Below are positions 45,923 to 53,896 of a DNA stretch of 64,000 nucleotides, piece by piece. The notes beneath the pieces are model-generated. The model had not been told where the DNA came from. It was given only the letters and a program-made list of their open reading frames with translations, and did no database searches. Position numbers and translations under genes: made by a program. The stretch comes from Acidobacteriota bacterium (GTDB taxonomy: Bacteria > Acidobacteriota > Terriglobia > Bryobacterales > UBA6623): the NCBI GenBank assembly GCA_016125275.1, contig WGMB01000002.1, forward strand, positions 718,780-782,779, read 5' to 3'. The stretch's first letter is position 1. Each line of letters starts with the position of its first letter.

Positions 45923-47685
45923 CGGCGCGCTCCCGGTTCGACGGGCTCAAACAGCGCGCCTTGCGGTTGCTGATCGTCGGGCAGAAGGGTCCGATGATGG
46001 GCGACACGCAGCGCTTTCTGCTGCTGTCGATCATCACCGGGATCTTCGCCGGCATGATCGTGGTGTGCTTCCACATCTCGATCGAGTACCTGGCGTGGAA
46101 CACCGTGGACGCGCTGGGCGCCCACAACTGGCTGGCGGCGGTGCTGTGGCCGGCGTTGGGCGGCGGCGTGTCGTTCTTCTTGGCCTACTACTTCTTCCCC
46201 ACGGCGAGGGGAAGCGGCGTCAACTACACCAAGGCGGCGCTGTACGTCTCGGACGGCTACGTGCCCTTCAGCGGCGTCACGGGCAAGTTCCTGTGCTCGA
46301 CGATCTCCATCGGAACCGGAAACCCGATGGGGCCGGAGGACCCCGCGCTGCAGATGGGCGCCGGTGTGGCATCTCTGCTGGGACGGATCTTTCACCTCAC
46401 CCGCGACCACATGCGGCTGATCGCGCCGATCGGCGCGGCCGCCGGCATCGGGGCCGCCTTCAACACGCCGATCACGGCCGTGCTGTTCGTCATGGAAGAG
46501 GTGGTGGCCGCCTGGAACGCCGGCGTGCTGGGCTCGATCGTGCTGGCCGCCGTTTCGGCCGTGGTGGTCAGCCGTTGGTTTCTGGGCGACGACCCGCTCT
46601 ACAGCGTCCCCGAGTTCACGCTGACCGACTACAGCGAGCTGTTGATCTACGCCCTGATCGGCGTGGTGAGCGGCCTGCTGTCGGCCTGGTTCACGTCGTT
46701 CGCGGCCAAGTCGCGGGCGCGCGCCAAGAAGGCCTCCAAGCAGTGGGTGCATGCGCTGCCCGTCCTGGCCGGGCTGGTGGTGGGGGCGGTCGGCGTCCGG
46801 CTGCCGGAGATCCTGGGCGCGGGCTACGGCGCCATCGACAGCGCTCTGCACGACCGCTTCCCCTGGCACTTTCTGCTGCTGCTGGGCGCGCTGAAGATCA
46901 TCACGACGGCGCTGTGCTTCTCCGCCGGTACGCCGGGCGGGATGTTCGCGCCGGCGCTGTTCATCGGCGCGATGATCGGCGGCGGGCTGGGCGGTCTCGC
47001 GCACGAGTATTTGCCGGTGGCGACCAGCTCGGCGGGAGCGTATGTGCTGGTGGGCATCGGCACCTTCTTCGCGGGCCTGTTCCGCGCTCCGATGACGTCG
47101 ATCTTCATGGTCTTCGAGGTCAGCGCCAGCTACGTGATCATCCTGCCGGTGATGATCGCCAACACGATCTCGTATCTGATCTCGCGCCAGCTCCAGCACG
47201 ATTCGCTGTTCCACATCGTCGGCCACCAGGACGGCCTGGACCTGCCCTCGGTGGAAGAGCAGCGGGAGGCGTTGCCGCTGAGCGTGGAGGACGCCATGCG
47301 GCCTGGGTCGGACCGCGTGACGCCTTCGACGATGCGGGTGGACGACGCCCTGGCCACGATCGAGGGCCGCAGTCTGGAGCGCTGTCTGGTCTCGGTCTAC
47401 GCCAAAGGCTGGTTCTGGGCCGAGATCGACGACTTGCGCCAGGCGATCGCCGCCGGCAAGGGCGAGAAGAACCTGCTGCGGGCGCTGCCGCTGCGCAACG
47501 TGGTGCGGCTGTATCCGGACCTGTCGCTCGATTCGGCCCTGCGGCTGCTGGCGACTTATCCGGTCATTCCCGTGGTCAGCCGCGCCAATTCCAATCAGTT
47601 GCTCGGCTCGCTCACGCTGGAAGACGTGCACGAGGCCTACGGCTTACCCGTCCCTGCTCGTAAGAAGGGCGCCAAGAAGGCTTGA
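45919..47685 (+). CDS. CLC-type chloride channel/antiporter with CBS domains
   Basis: 588 aa. About ten membrane segments of the CLC fold, then two CBS domains (about residues 455-585). Ion-path motifs differ slightly from E. coli ClcA: GSGVN in place of GSGIP, GPEDP in place of GREGP (the gating Glu kept), and GGMFAP conserved. The upstream-open frame from 45838 is discarded because the ATG at 45919 overlaps the TPR stop. Chloride or other anion exchange at the inner membrane, probably tuned by nucleotide binding to CBS. Confidence 0.93.
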   Translation: MTARSRFDGLKQRALRLLIVGQKGPMMGDTQRFLLLSIITGIFAGMIVVCFHISIEYLAWNTVDALGAHNWLAAVLWPALGGGVSFFLAYYFFPTARGSGVNYTKAALYVSDGYVPFSGVTGKFLCSTISIGTGNPMGPEDPALQMGAGVASLLGRIFHLTRDHMRLIAPIGAAAGIGAAFNTPITAVLFVMEEVVAAWNAGVLGSIVLAAVSAVVVSRWFLGDDPLYSVPEFTLTDYSELLIYALIGVVSGLLSAWFTSFAAKSRARAKKASKQWVHALPVLAGLVVGAVGVRLPEILGAGYGAIDSALHDRFPWHFLLLLGALKIITTALCFSAGTPGGMFAPALFIGAMIGGGLGGLAHEYLPVATSSAGAYVLVGIGTFFAGLFRAPMTSIFMVFEVSASYVIILPVMIANTISYLISRQLQHDSLFHIVGHQDGLDLPSVEEQREALPLSVEDAMRPGSDRVTPSTMRVDDALATIEGRSLERCLVSVYAKGWFWAEIDDLRQAIAAGKGEKNLLRALPLRNVVRLYPDLSLDSALRLLATYPVIPVVSRANSNQLLGSLTLEDVHEAYGLPVPARKKGAKKA

Positions 47686-47703
47686 TCGCCCGTTTCGTTT
47701 CCT

Positions 47704-47754
47704 CCGTAACTACGAATTAATGCCGCCGTAACGGCCCCGTGACGGCACGGCAAC
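47704..47754 (+). promoter_or_regulatory. Pho-box-like array of 7-bp repeats phased at 11 bp
   Basis: CCGTAAC (47704), AATTAAT (47715, weak), CCGTAAC (47726), CCGTGAC (47737) and CGGCAAC (47748) are spaced at exact multiples of 11 bases, with 4-base spacers. This is the architecture of PhoB binding sites, although the sequence differs from CTGTCAT. It lies 70-120 bases upstream of the PhoX-type gene. Confidence 0.55.
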
Positions 47755-47824
47755 GGATTCGCTGCACTCCCCGGATAACCTGGGCCACAGCCGTGATCGC
47801 AACGATCCGGACTGGGGAGGATTC

Positions 47825-49774
47825 ATGAAGAAGAATACGCAAGTTTTTCTCAGTGGTGATGTCGGCTTCGAAGGCACTGAGCCCCGCCGCGATTGCAGCG
47901 ATACGTTCTATGAGGTCATGGAGCGGCGCATCAACCGCCGTTCGCTGCTGAAGGGCGCGGCCGCGCTGGCGCCGCTGTTCGTGGTGGGCGGGGCCGCCAC
48001 GGGCCCGGCGGCCGAAAAAGCCAACGCGCAGGCGAGCAACCCGTTGGGCTTCACGCCGGTCTCCAAGAGCACGGGCGACGAGGTGACGGTGCCGGAGGGC
48101 TACTTCACCTATCCGCTGCTGAAGTGGGGCGAGCCCCTGGAAGCAGGCGCGCCGGCCTTCGACCCGGACAATCTGACGGCCGAGGCGCAGTCCATGCAGG
48201 TGGGCTACAACTGCGACAATCTGCAGTGGTTCGACCTGCCTTTCGGCGGCCTGCTGTGCGTCAACCATGAGTACACCAACGCGGAACTGATGTTCCCTAC
48301 GTACCCGACGCTGGGCGCCGACGAGACTGCCGTGGAGATCGAAGCGCACGGCGTTTCGGTGGCGCACGTCCGGCCGCTGCGCACCTCCGAGGGCATCAAG
48401 TGGCAGCTCGTGCAGGGCTCGCCGCTCAACCGCGCCATTCGCGGCAACGACAAGTTCGAGATCAGCGGCCCGGCCGCCGGTCACCCTCTGCTGCGCACCT
48501 CCTACGACCCGACCGGCAAGTCGACGCAGGGCACCTTCAACAACTGCGGCGGCGGCAAGACGCCCTACAACACCTTCCTGACCTGCGAAGAGAACTTCGA
48601 CCAGTACTTCGCCAACGCCGACGGCCAGACCAACGAGCTCGCCTTCCAGTCGCTGCGCCGGTTCGGCATGGCGGCCTCCGGCGGCAGCCGCCAATGGGCC
48701 GAGTTCGTGGACCGCTTCGACGTCCGCAAGGAGCCCAATGAGCCGAACTGCTTCGGCTGGGTGGTCGAGATCGATCCCTATGACCCGACCTCGACGCCGG
48801 TGAAGCGTACGGCCCTGGGCCGCTTCAAGCACGAGGCCTCCAGCACGACGACCAGCAAGGCCGGCCAAGTGGTGGTGTACTCGGGCGACGACGCCCGCTT
48901 CGAGTATGTCTACAAGTTCGTCTCCGAGAAGCCGGTGGACCGCAAGAAGCGGGAGAACAACTTCGGCATTCTCGATTCGGGCACGCTCTACGTGGCCCGC
49001 TTCAACGACGACGGCACCGGCGACTGGCTGCGCCTGGTGGCCGGCGAAGGCCCGCTGACGGCCGTCAACGGCTTCCCCACGCAGGCCGAGGTGCTGATGT
49101 TCGCGCGGCAAGCCGCGGACCTGCTCGGCGCGACCCAGATGGACCGCCCCGAGGACATCGACATCAACCCCACCAACGGCTACGCCTACGTGGCGCTGAC
49201 CAACAACACCCGCCGGACGGCGGACCAGGTGGACGCCGCCAACCCGCGGCCGAGCAACTCGCTGGGCCACATCATCGAGATCCGCGAAGTCGCCGGCGAC
49301 GCGGCCTCGGAGACGTTCAACTGGGACATCTTCATGCTCTGCGGCGACCCGAGCTCGGCGTCGGCGCAGACGCCCGAAGGCCGCACGTTCTTCGCCGGCT
49401 ATGACGAGACCGAGGTCAGCTCGATCGCCAACCCGGACAACCTCGCCTTCGGCCGCGACAGCGTGCTGTGGATCGCCACCGACGGCCAGCCCGGCACCTC
49501 GGTGGGCGGCAACGACGCGGTCTACGCCTGCCCGACCGAAGGCCCCGAGCGCGGCCACAACCAGCAGTTCCTCAGCTCGGTGCGCGGCTGCGAGGTCGCC
49601 TCGCTGGTGTTCAACACGCAGCAGAACGCCCTGTTCGTTTCGATCCAGCACCCGGGCGAGGGCGGCACGCTGAATACTGACATCGTGTCGAACTTTCCCG
49701 ACGGCGTGCAGCCGCCCCGGCCGACGGTCATGGCCATCGGCAAGAAGGGCGGAACGGGCCGCATCGGCTCCTAG
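47825..49774 (+). CDS. phoX: PhoX-type alkaline phosphatase (DUF839), Tat-exported
   Basis: 649 aa. Tat signal around residues 34-50 (RRINRRSLLKGAAALAP). The mature region matches PhoX/DUF839: GLLCVNHEYTNAELMF, FNNCGGGKTPYNTFLTCEEN, FGWVVEIDPYDP, LGRFKHEASS and RPEDIDINPTNGYAYVALTNN. Such enzymes use Ca and Fe to release phosphate from organic esters in the periplasm. GGGGAGG at 47814-47820 sets the start. A Pho-box-like array precedes it, fitting induction under phosphate limitation, and a strong stem-loop follows. Confidence 0.9.
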   Translation: MKKNTQVFLSGDVGFEGTEPRRDCSDTFYEVMERRINRRSLLKGAAALAPLFVVGGAATGPAAEKANAQASNPLGFTPVSKSTGDEVTVPEGYFTYPLLKWGEPLEAGAPAFDPDNLTAEAQSMQVGYNCDNLQWFDLPFGGLLCVNHEYTNAELMFPTYPTLGADETAVEIEAHGVSVAHVRPLRTSEGIKWQLVQGSPLNRAIRGNDKFEISGPAAGHPLLRTSYDPTGKSTQGTFNNCGGGKTPYNTFLTCEENFDQYFANADGQTNELAFQSLRRFGMAASGGSRQWAEFVDRFDVRKEPNEPNCFGWVVEIDPYDPTSTPVKRTALGRFKHEASSTTTSKAGQVVVYSGDDARFEYVYKFVSEKPVDRKKRENNFGILDSGTLYVARFNDDGTGDWLRLVAGEGPLTAVNGFPTQAEVLMFARQAADLLGATQMDRPEDIDINPTNGYAYVALTNNTRRTADQVDAANPRPSNSLGHIIEIREVAGDAASETFNWDIFMLCGDPSSASAQTPEGRTFFAGYDETEVSSIANPDNLAFGRDSVLWIATDGQPGTSVGGNDAVYACPTEGPERGHNQQFLSSVRGCEVASLVFNTQQNALFVSIQHPGEGGTLNTDIVSNFPDGVQPPRPTVMAIGKKGGTGRIGS

Positions 49775-49800
49775 TCCCAGCCTCTCGAAGGCAACCGCAG

Positions 49801-49832
49801 CGGGCCGCTCTCGAAGCAGAGCGGCCCGTTTG
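49801..49832 (+). terminator. Rho-independent-type terminator after phoX
   Basis: CGGGCCGCTCT (49801-49811) pairs perfectly with AGAGCGGCCCG (49818-49828) around CGAAGC, followed by TTTGCGTT. It lies 27 bases after the phoX stop. Confidence 0.85.
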
Positions 49833-49897
49833 CGTTCTCGGACGCGCTATCCTGACACGCAGCGTCGCCAAGCCGCGTCCCACCCTGTATCGGGCGT

Positions 49898-51583
49898 ATG
49901 TCCTCCTCTGTCCCGGAACCGGAGCCGAAGATCCTCTCCGCGCCGCGCGCGATGCAGCCGGAGTTCCTCGATGTGCAGCAACTGCTCGACGACCTGCAGG
50001 TGGAGGTGGTATGCAGCGACAACCGCTTCCTCGGGCCGGCGTCGCTGAAGGCCCAGCCCATCGACCCAAATCGACGCAAGATTGCGCTGGCGATCAGCGG
50101 CGGGGGAGCGAAGGGGGCCTACAGCGCCGGGACGATCGAAGGCCTGCTGACGCGGATGCGCGAGCGCGGCCTCAAGCCCGATCTGCTGGTCGGCACCTCG
50201 GCCGGGGCGCTCAACGGGTACGGCGTGTTCGTGGAGGCTCTCGGGCTGCACAACCGCCAGTTGAGCGAGGATCCCGAGATCAAGCAGCCCTACGGAACCT
50301 TCATCGCGGCGATCTGGTCGTTGCTGGACCGCGAGCGGCGCACGTCGCGCTGGATCGCCGGGCGGCGGTCGTGGATCGTCGACTTGGCAACGCGCGGCCT
50401 CAGCACGCCGCTGCGCCGCTGGAGCCTCTACACCATGTTGCTGCTGGCGACGCTGCTGTTCAACCCGTTTCTGTTCGTAGGCTTCATGCTGGCGTTGGGG
50501 CTGGAGGAGCTCCTGCCGACGGTGTTGCGGCATAGCGCAGGCGGTGACACGACGCTGCTGCTGGTCGTCTTGGGATCGCTGTCGCTGTTCGGGCTGGCCG
50601 TGATGCTCAAGGCGCTGACGCGGGCGTTCGGGCAAAGCCTCTTTCTCGACACCCCTCTGCTGCGCCTGCTAGCCAACACCGGCCGCGACGGGGACCTGCG
50701 GCAGCCCTTTCTGTGGGCGCCGGAGCAGACCCGCGACCGCGCCGGAGCGCTGAGCCGCGAGCTCGTGACCGAGTGGTATCGGCGGCGCCAGGAGCTGCCC
50801 GAGCTGATCATCACGGCCGCCGACATCACGGTGGGCCGCGAGTGCCTGTTCACACTGGTGCGGCCGGAGACCTACCGGGCCTTGGTCGAACAGGGCTGGA
50901 TGGCCGTGCAGATCGACTCCGAGGACGACGCGGCGCGGGAGTACCACTCCATCGAAGGGGCCCTGTTCGTCTCCGCACGGTCGCTGCTCGAGTCGGTGGT
51001 GGCGTCCGCCGCTGTGCCGGGGGCCTTCCCCTCCCAGCGCATGAAGCTCTACGCGCCCGGCGGAGCCAAGACGGCCTGGCACCGCTTTCTCGACGGCGGG
51101 GTGCTCAACAATTCGCCACTGCACTTGGCGATCGACGGCGGCGCCTCGCACATCCTGTCGCTGGAGCTCGACCCCCTGGAGCAAGTGGACGCCTTGGCCG
51201 TGGCCGACGACGGGCGCAGCATGAATCTACTGGAAGCCGGCGTGGAGTCCTACGCCGCCCTGCTGGACCGGGCCATCGAGCGGGATATGCGCCGGACGGT
51301 CACCTGGAACCGCTTTCTGGCGCAGCGCCCGGACGCAGCGCTCGAGCCGCGCTCGATGTTTCGCCGCCCGAGCCCGGACGAACGCGAGAAGAAGCGCATC
51401 ATCCCGATCTACCGCATCGCGCCGAAGGAGCCGACGCTGGGCACGTCGGAGTTCGACGGACGCTTCAACAAGGGCCGTCTGGAGCTGTCGTTGCGGGACG
51501 TGCTCAAGCAGGGCGCGCTCGACCTGAAGGGCAAGCCCATCTGGCGCGCCACCCTGCAATCCTGCCCCTGCGACCGGAGCTGA
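49898..51583 (+). CDS. Patatin-like phospholipase, membrane-associated
   Basis: 561 aa. The patatin core shows the oxyanion GGGAKGAYSAG (68-78), nucleophile Ser101 in GTSAGAL, and the Asp in DGGVLNNSP. Between them is an insert with two hydrophobic helices (about 180-240), suggesting membrane attachment. It should hydrolyse acyl lipids. No signal peptide, so probably cytoplasmic side of the membrane. It sits 123 bases after phoX with a terminator between, so separate expression is likely. It converges on the quinone oxidoreductase gene. Confidence 0.87.
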   Translation: MSSSVPEPEPKILSAPRAMQPEFLDVQQLLDDLQVEVVCSDNRFLGPASLKAQPIDPNRRKIALAISGGGAKGAYSAGTIEGLLTRMRERGLKPDLLVGTSAGALNGYGVFVEALGLHNRQLSEDPEIKQPYGTFIAAIWSLLDRERRTSRWIAGRRSWIVDLATRGLSTPLRRWSLYTMLLLATLLFNPFLFVGFMLALGLEELLPTVLRHSAGGDTTLLLVVLGSLSLFGLAVMLKALTRAFGQSLFLDTPLLRLLANTGRDGDLRQPFLWAPEQTRDRAGALSRELVTEWYRRRQELPELIITAADITVGRECLFTLVRPETYRALVEQGWMAVQIDSEDDAAREYHSIEGALFVSARSLLESVVASAAVPGAFPSQRMKLYAPGGAKTAWHRFLDGGVLNNSPLHLAIDGGASHILSLELDPLEQVDALAVADDGRSMNLLEAGVESYAALLDRAIERDMRRTVTWNRFLAQRPDAALEPRSMFRRPSPDEREKKRIIPIYRIAPKEPTLGTSEFDGRFNKGRLELSLRDVLKQGALDLKGKPIWRATLQSCPCDRS

Positions 51584-51592
51584 GCGCCGGTC

Positions 51593-52561
51593 CTACGGAA
51601 TCAGCAGGAGCTTGCCGGTCGTCTTGCGGCCGGCCAAGTCGATCTGCGCCTGGGCCGCTTCCGCCAGCGGATATTCCTGGCCGATGTGAACCTGGATGCG
51701 TCCCTGACCGACCCATCCCAGCACGTCGCGGGCGCGATCCTCGAGCTCCTGACGGTCCGCGATGTGGTGCACCAGCGTCGGCCGCGTAACGAAGATCGAG
51801 CCCTTCTGCGAAAGCATCAACGGATCGATGGGCGGAACCGGGCCGCTGGCATTTCCGAACAGCACCAGCATGCCGCGCGGACGCAGGCAGTTCATGCTGC
51901 CTTCCCAGGTCGTCTTGCCCACCGAGTCGTAGGCTACGTCCACGCCGCGGCCGTGCGTGATCGCTTTGGTCTCAGCCACGAAGTCCTGCTCTGTGTACAG
52001 AATCACGTGGTCGGCGCCGGCCGCCTTCACCTTCTCGGCTTTCTCGGCGGTGGAGCAAGTGCCGATCACCTGCGCGCCGCGCATCTTCGCCACCTGCACA
52101 AGGATCAGTCCGATGCCGCCCGCCGCGGCGTGGACCAGGCAGGTGTGGCCGGGCATCAGCGGAAACGTGGAGTGCGTGAGGTAGTGCACGGTCATGCCTT
52201 GCAGCATCACGGCGGCGCCCATCTTTGACGAGACGCTATCGGGCAGCTTCACCAGCCGCGCAGCCGGAACGACGGCGTACTCGGCATACGAGCCCGGAAC
52301 CCCGGTGTAGGCGACGCGATCGCCCGGCTGCAGGTCGGTGACGCCTTCGCCCACGGCTTCCACCACGCCGGCGCCTTCCTGCCCGTTGGTAAACGGAGGC
52401 TCGTGTTTATAGAGTCCGGTTCGGAAGTAAATGTCGATGAAATTGACGCCCGAGGCTTCAATTTTCACCAGCGCTTGGCCGGCTGCGGGGCTCGGCGTGG
52501 GGATCTCTTCGTAGCTGAGGACCTCCGGTCCGCCGGTCTGATTTACACGAATGGCTTTCAT
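51593..52561 (-). CDS. NADPH:quinone oxidoreductase, zinc-independent MDR family
   Basis: 322 aa, cytoplasmic. Matches the QOR branch of medium-chain dehydrogenases: MKAIRVNQTGGPEVLSYEEI start, NFIDIYFRTGLYK, VHAAAGGIGLILVQVAKMRGA (NADPH motif) and RPTLVHHIADRQEL near the end. Structural zinc cysteines are missing, as usual for this branch. It reduces quinones or acts on reactive enones. TACAAT on the minus strand (52578-52573) lies 11 bases before the start. Confidence 0.94.
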   Translation of the reverse strand: MKAIRVNQTGGPEVLSYEEIPTPSPAAGQALVKIEASGVNFIDIYFRTGLYKHEPPFTNGQEGAGVVEAVGEGVTDLQPGDRVAYTGVPGSYAEYAVVPAARLVKLPDSVSSKMGAAVMLQGMTVHYLTHSTFPLMPGHTCLVHAAAGGIGLILVQVAKMRGAQVIGTCSTAEKAEKVKAAGADHVILYTEQDFVAETKAITHGRGVDVAYDSVGKTTWEGSMNCLRPRGMLVLFGNASGPVPPIDPLMLSQKGSIFVTRPTLVHHIADRQELEDRARDVLGWVGQGRIQVHIGQEYPLAEAAQAQIDLAGRKTTGKLLLIP

Positions 52562-52572
52562 GGGTCTGGCTC

Positions 52573-52578
52573 ATTGTA
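52573..52578 (-). promoter_or_regulatory. -10-like TACAAT for the quinone oxidoreductase gene
   Basis: On the minus strand TACAAT ends 11 bases before the ATG (52561), another short-leader arrangement. Confidence 0.4.
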
Positions 52579-52648
52579 CTCCTTCCGCACACGCTCGGAA
52601 GCGTCCGCGGGGAGGGGCCGGGCTCGTCGCCGCGCCGGAAACATGCGG

Positions 52649-52654
52649 TACGCT
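52649..52654 (+). promoter_or_regulatory. -10-like TACGCT before the enolase-superfamily gene
   Basis: TACGCT lies 9 bases before the ATG at 52664. If it is the -10 box, the in-frame ATG at 52643 cannot be used, which supports 52664 as the start. Confidence 0.4.
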
Positions 52655-52663
52655 GATCGCTCG

Positions 52664-53797
52664 ATGCAAGTCTCATCCATCACCGCGCATGTTCTGCGGG
52701 CTCCTTTGGAAGAGCCGTTCGCTTTCTCGCAATTCAGCTATACCCACCGCGAAGCCATGTTGGTGGAAGTCCGCACCGACGACGGGCTCGTGGGCTGGGG
52801 AGAGGCCTACGGGCCGGCGCGCCTGACCGGAACCATCGTCCATGAGTTTCTGGGACCGTTGCTGCTCGGTCAGGACCCGCGCGACGTGGAGGCAAACTGG
52901 GAGTTGCTGTATGCGCGCAGCGTGGACTACGGCCAAAAAGGCGTGATGCTGGCGGCGATCTCCGCCCTCGACATCGCTTGCTGGGACATCAAGTCGCGCG
53001 CCGTCGGCCAGCCGCTCTACCGCATGCTGGGCGGCTCCCACGCCGACTCCATCCAGTGCTACGCCACGGGCTTCTACTTCCCGCAGAGCGAACCCGTGGA
53101 GCGGCGCTTCGAGCGCGAGGCGCGGCGCTTCGTAGCGGACGGATTTCGGGCCATGAAGATCAAAGTGGGGCTCGGGGTGGAGCGCGATGTGGAGCTCGTC
53201 CAGCGGGTCCGCGGCGTGGTCGGCCCGGCCGTGAAGCTGATGATTGACGCCAACCACGCCTACACGCCGACCGAGGCGATCGCGCTGGGCCGCAAGCTCG
53301 AGGACGCCGACCTGTGGTGGTTCGAAGAGCCCGTCTCGTGCATCGACGTGGACGCTTATCTCGAGGTGAAGAGCCGCATCAACATTCCGCTGGCCGGCGG
53401 CGAGTGCGAGTCGACGCGTTTCGGCTTCAAGCCCTGGCTGCAGCGGCGCGCCTTCGACTATTGCCAGCCTGACATCTGCGCCTGCGGCGGCGTCAGCGAG
53501 GGGATGAAGATCGCGGCCCTGGCGTCGCTCACCGGCATTCACGTCACGCCGCACGCCTGGGGCTCGGCGATCGGCCAAGCCGCCGCACTGCACTTCTACG
53601 CCGCGCGGCCCCGACAACCGTTCACCTTGACGCCGGACCGCAAGCTCATCGAGTGCGACTGCAGCGAAAATCCCCTGCGGACGAGCATTGTGCGGGAGCC
53701 CATCGCCTTCGTGGACGGCGACTGGAAGCTCCCGACGACCGCGGGCCTGGGCGTGGAAGTATTGCCCGAGGCCCTCGAACAATACCGCGCCGGTTAG
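52664..53797 (+). CDS. Mandelate racemase / muconate-lactonizing enzyme family protein
   Basis: 377 aa, enolase superfamily. The capping domain begins MQVSSITAHVLRAPLEEPF. The barrel shows the acid/base KIKVG, metal ligands in MIDANHAYTP, WFEEPV and GGE, and HVTPHAWG near the end. The K-x-K plus late His layout fits mandelate racemase/sugar-acid dehydratase-type members; the substrate is probably an aldonate or related acid. ATG at 52664 is chosen from family alignment and promoter position; 52643 is an alternative. Confidence 0.9.
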   Translation: MQVSSITAHVLRAPLEEPFAFSQFSYTHREAMLVEVRTDDGLVGWGEAYGPARLTGTIVHEFLGPLLLGQDPRDVEANWELLYARSVDYGQKGVMLAAISALDIACWDIKSRAVGQPLYRMLGGSHADSIQCYATGFYFPQSEPVERRFEREARRFVADGFRAMKIKVGLGVERDVELVQRVRGVVGPAVKLMIDANHAYTPTEAIALGRKLEDADLWWFEEPVSCIDVDAYLEVKSRINIPLAGGECESTRFGFKPWLQRRAFDYCQPDICACGGVSEGMKIAALASLTGIHVTPHAWGSAIGQAAALHFYAARPRQPFTLTPDRKLIECDCSENPLRTSIVREPIAFVDGDWKLPTTAGLGVEVLPEALEQYRAG

Positions 53798-53817
53798 CGC
53801 CGCCCGCCGGCTATCCT

Positions 53818-53845
53818 TGCCGCTGATTTTCGCAGCGCCTATACT
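53818..53845 (+). promoter_or_regulatory. Promoter with inverted repeat in its spacer
   Basis: TTGCCG (53818-53823) and TATACT (53840-53845) are separated by 16 bases, the best -35/-10 pair in the window. The spacer region contains CGCTG (53821-53825) and CAGCG (53833-53837), an inverted repeat that could bind a regulator. Confidence 0.6.
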
Positions 53846-53870
53846 CCGTAGCAGGGAGAGTTGTTTCGGA

Positions 53871-53889
53871 ATTGCGCAAAATTGCGCAA
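53871..53889. promoter_or_regulatory. Tandem palindromes (TTGCGCAA twice), candidate operator
   Basis: ATTGCGCAA occurs at 53871-53879 and 53881-53889. TTGCGCAA is a perfect 8-bp palindrome and the two copies are one helical turn (10 bp) apart. They lie 26-44 bases after the -10 box and just before the ATG at 53897, so a bound dimer pair would block transcription. Confidence 0.55.
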
Positions 53890-53896
53890 TTTTGCC

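Noticed and set aside
45895..47631. 578-codon minus-strand frame opposite the CLC gene
   Set aside because: Composition (Arg/Gln/His/Asp) is that of a complementary-frame shadow; the CLC gene on the plus strand is unambiguous.
47717..49651. 644-codon minus-strand frame opposite phoX
   Set aside because: Same shadow composition, no start context, and PhoX motifs are clear on the plus strand.
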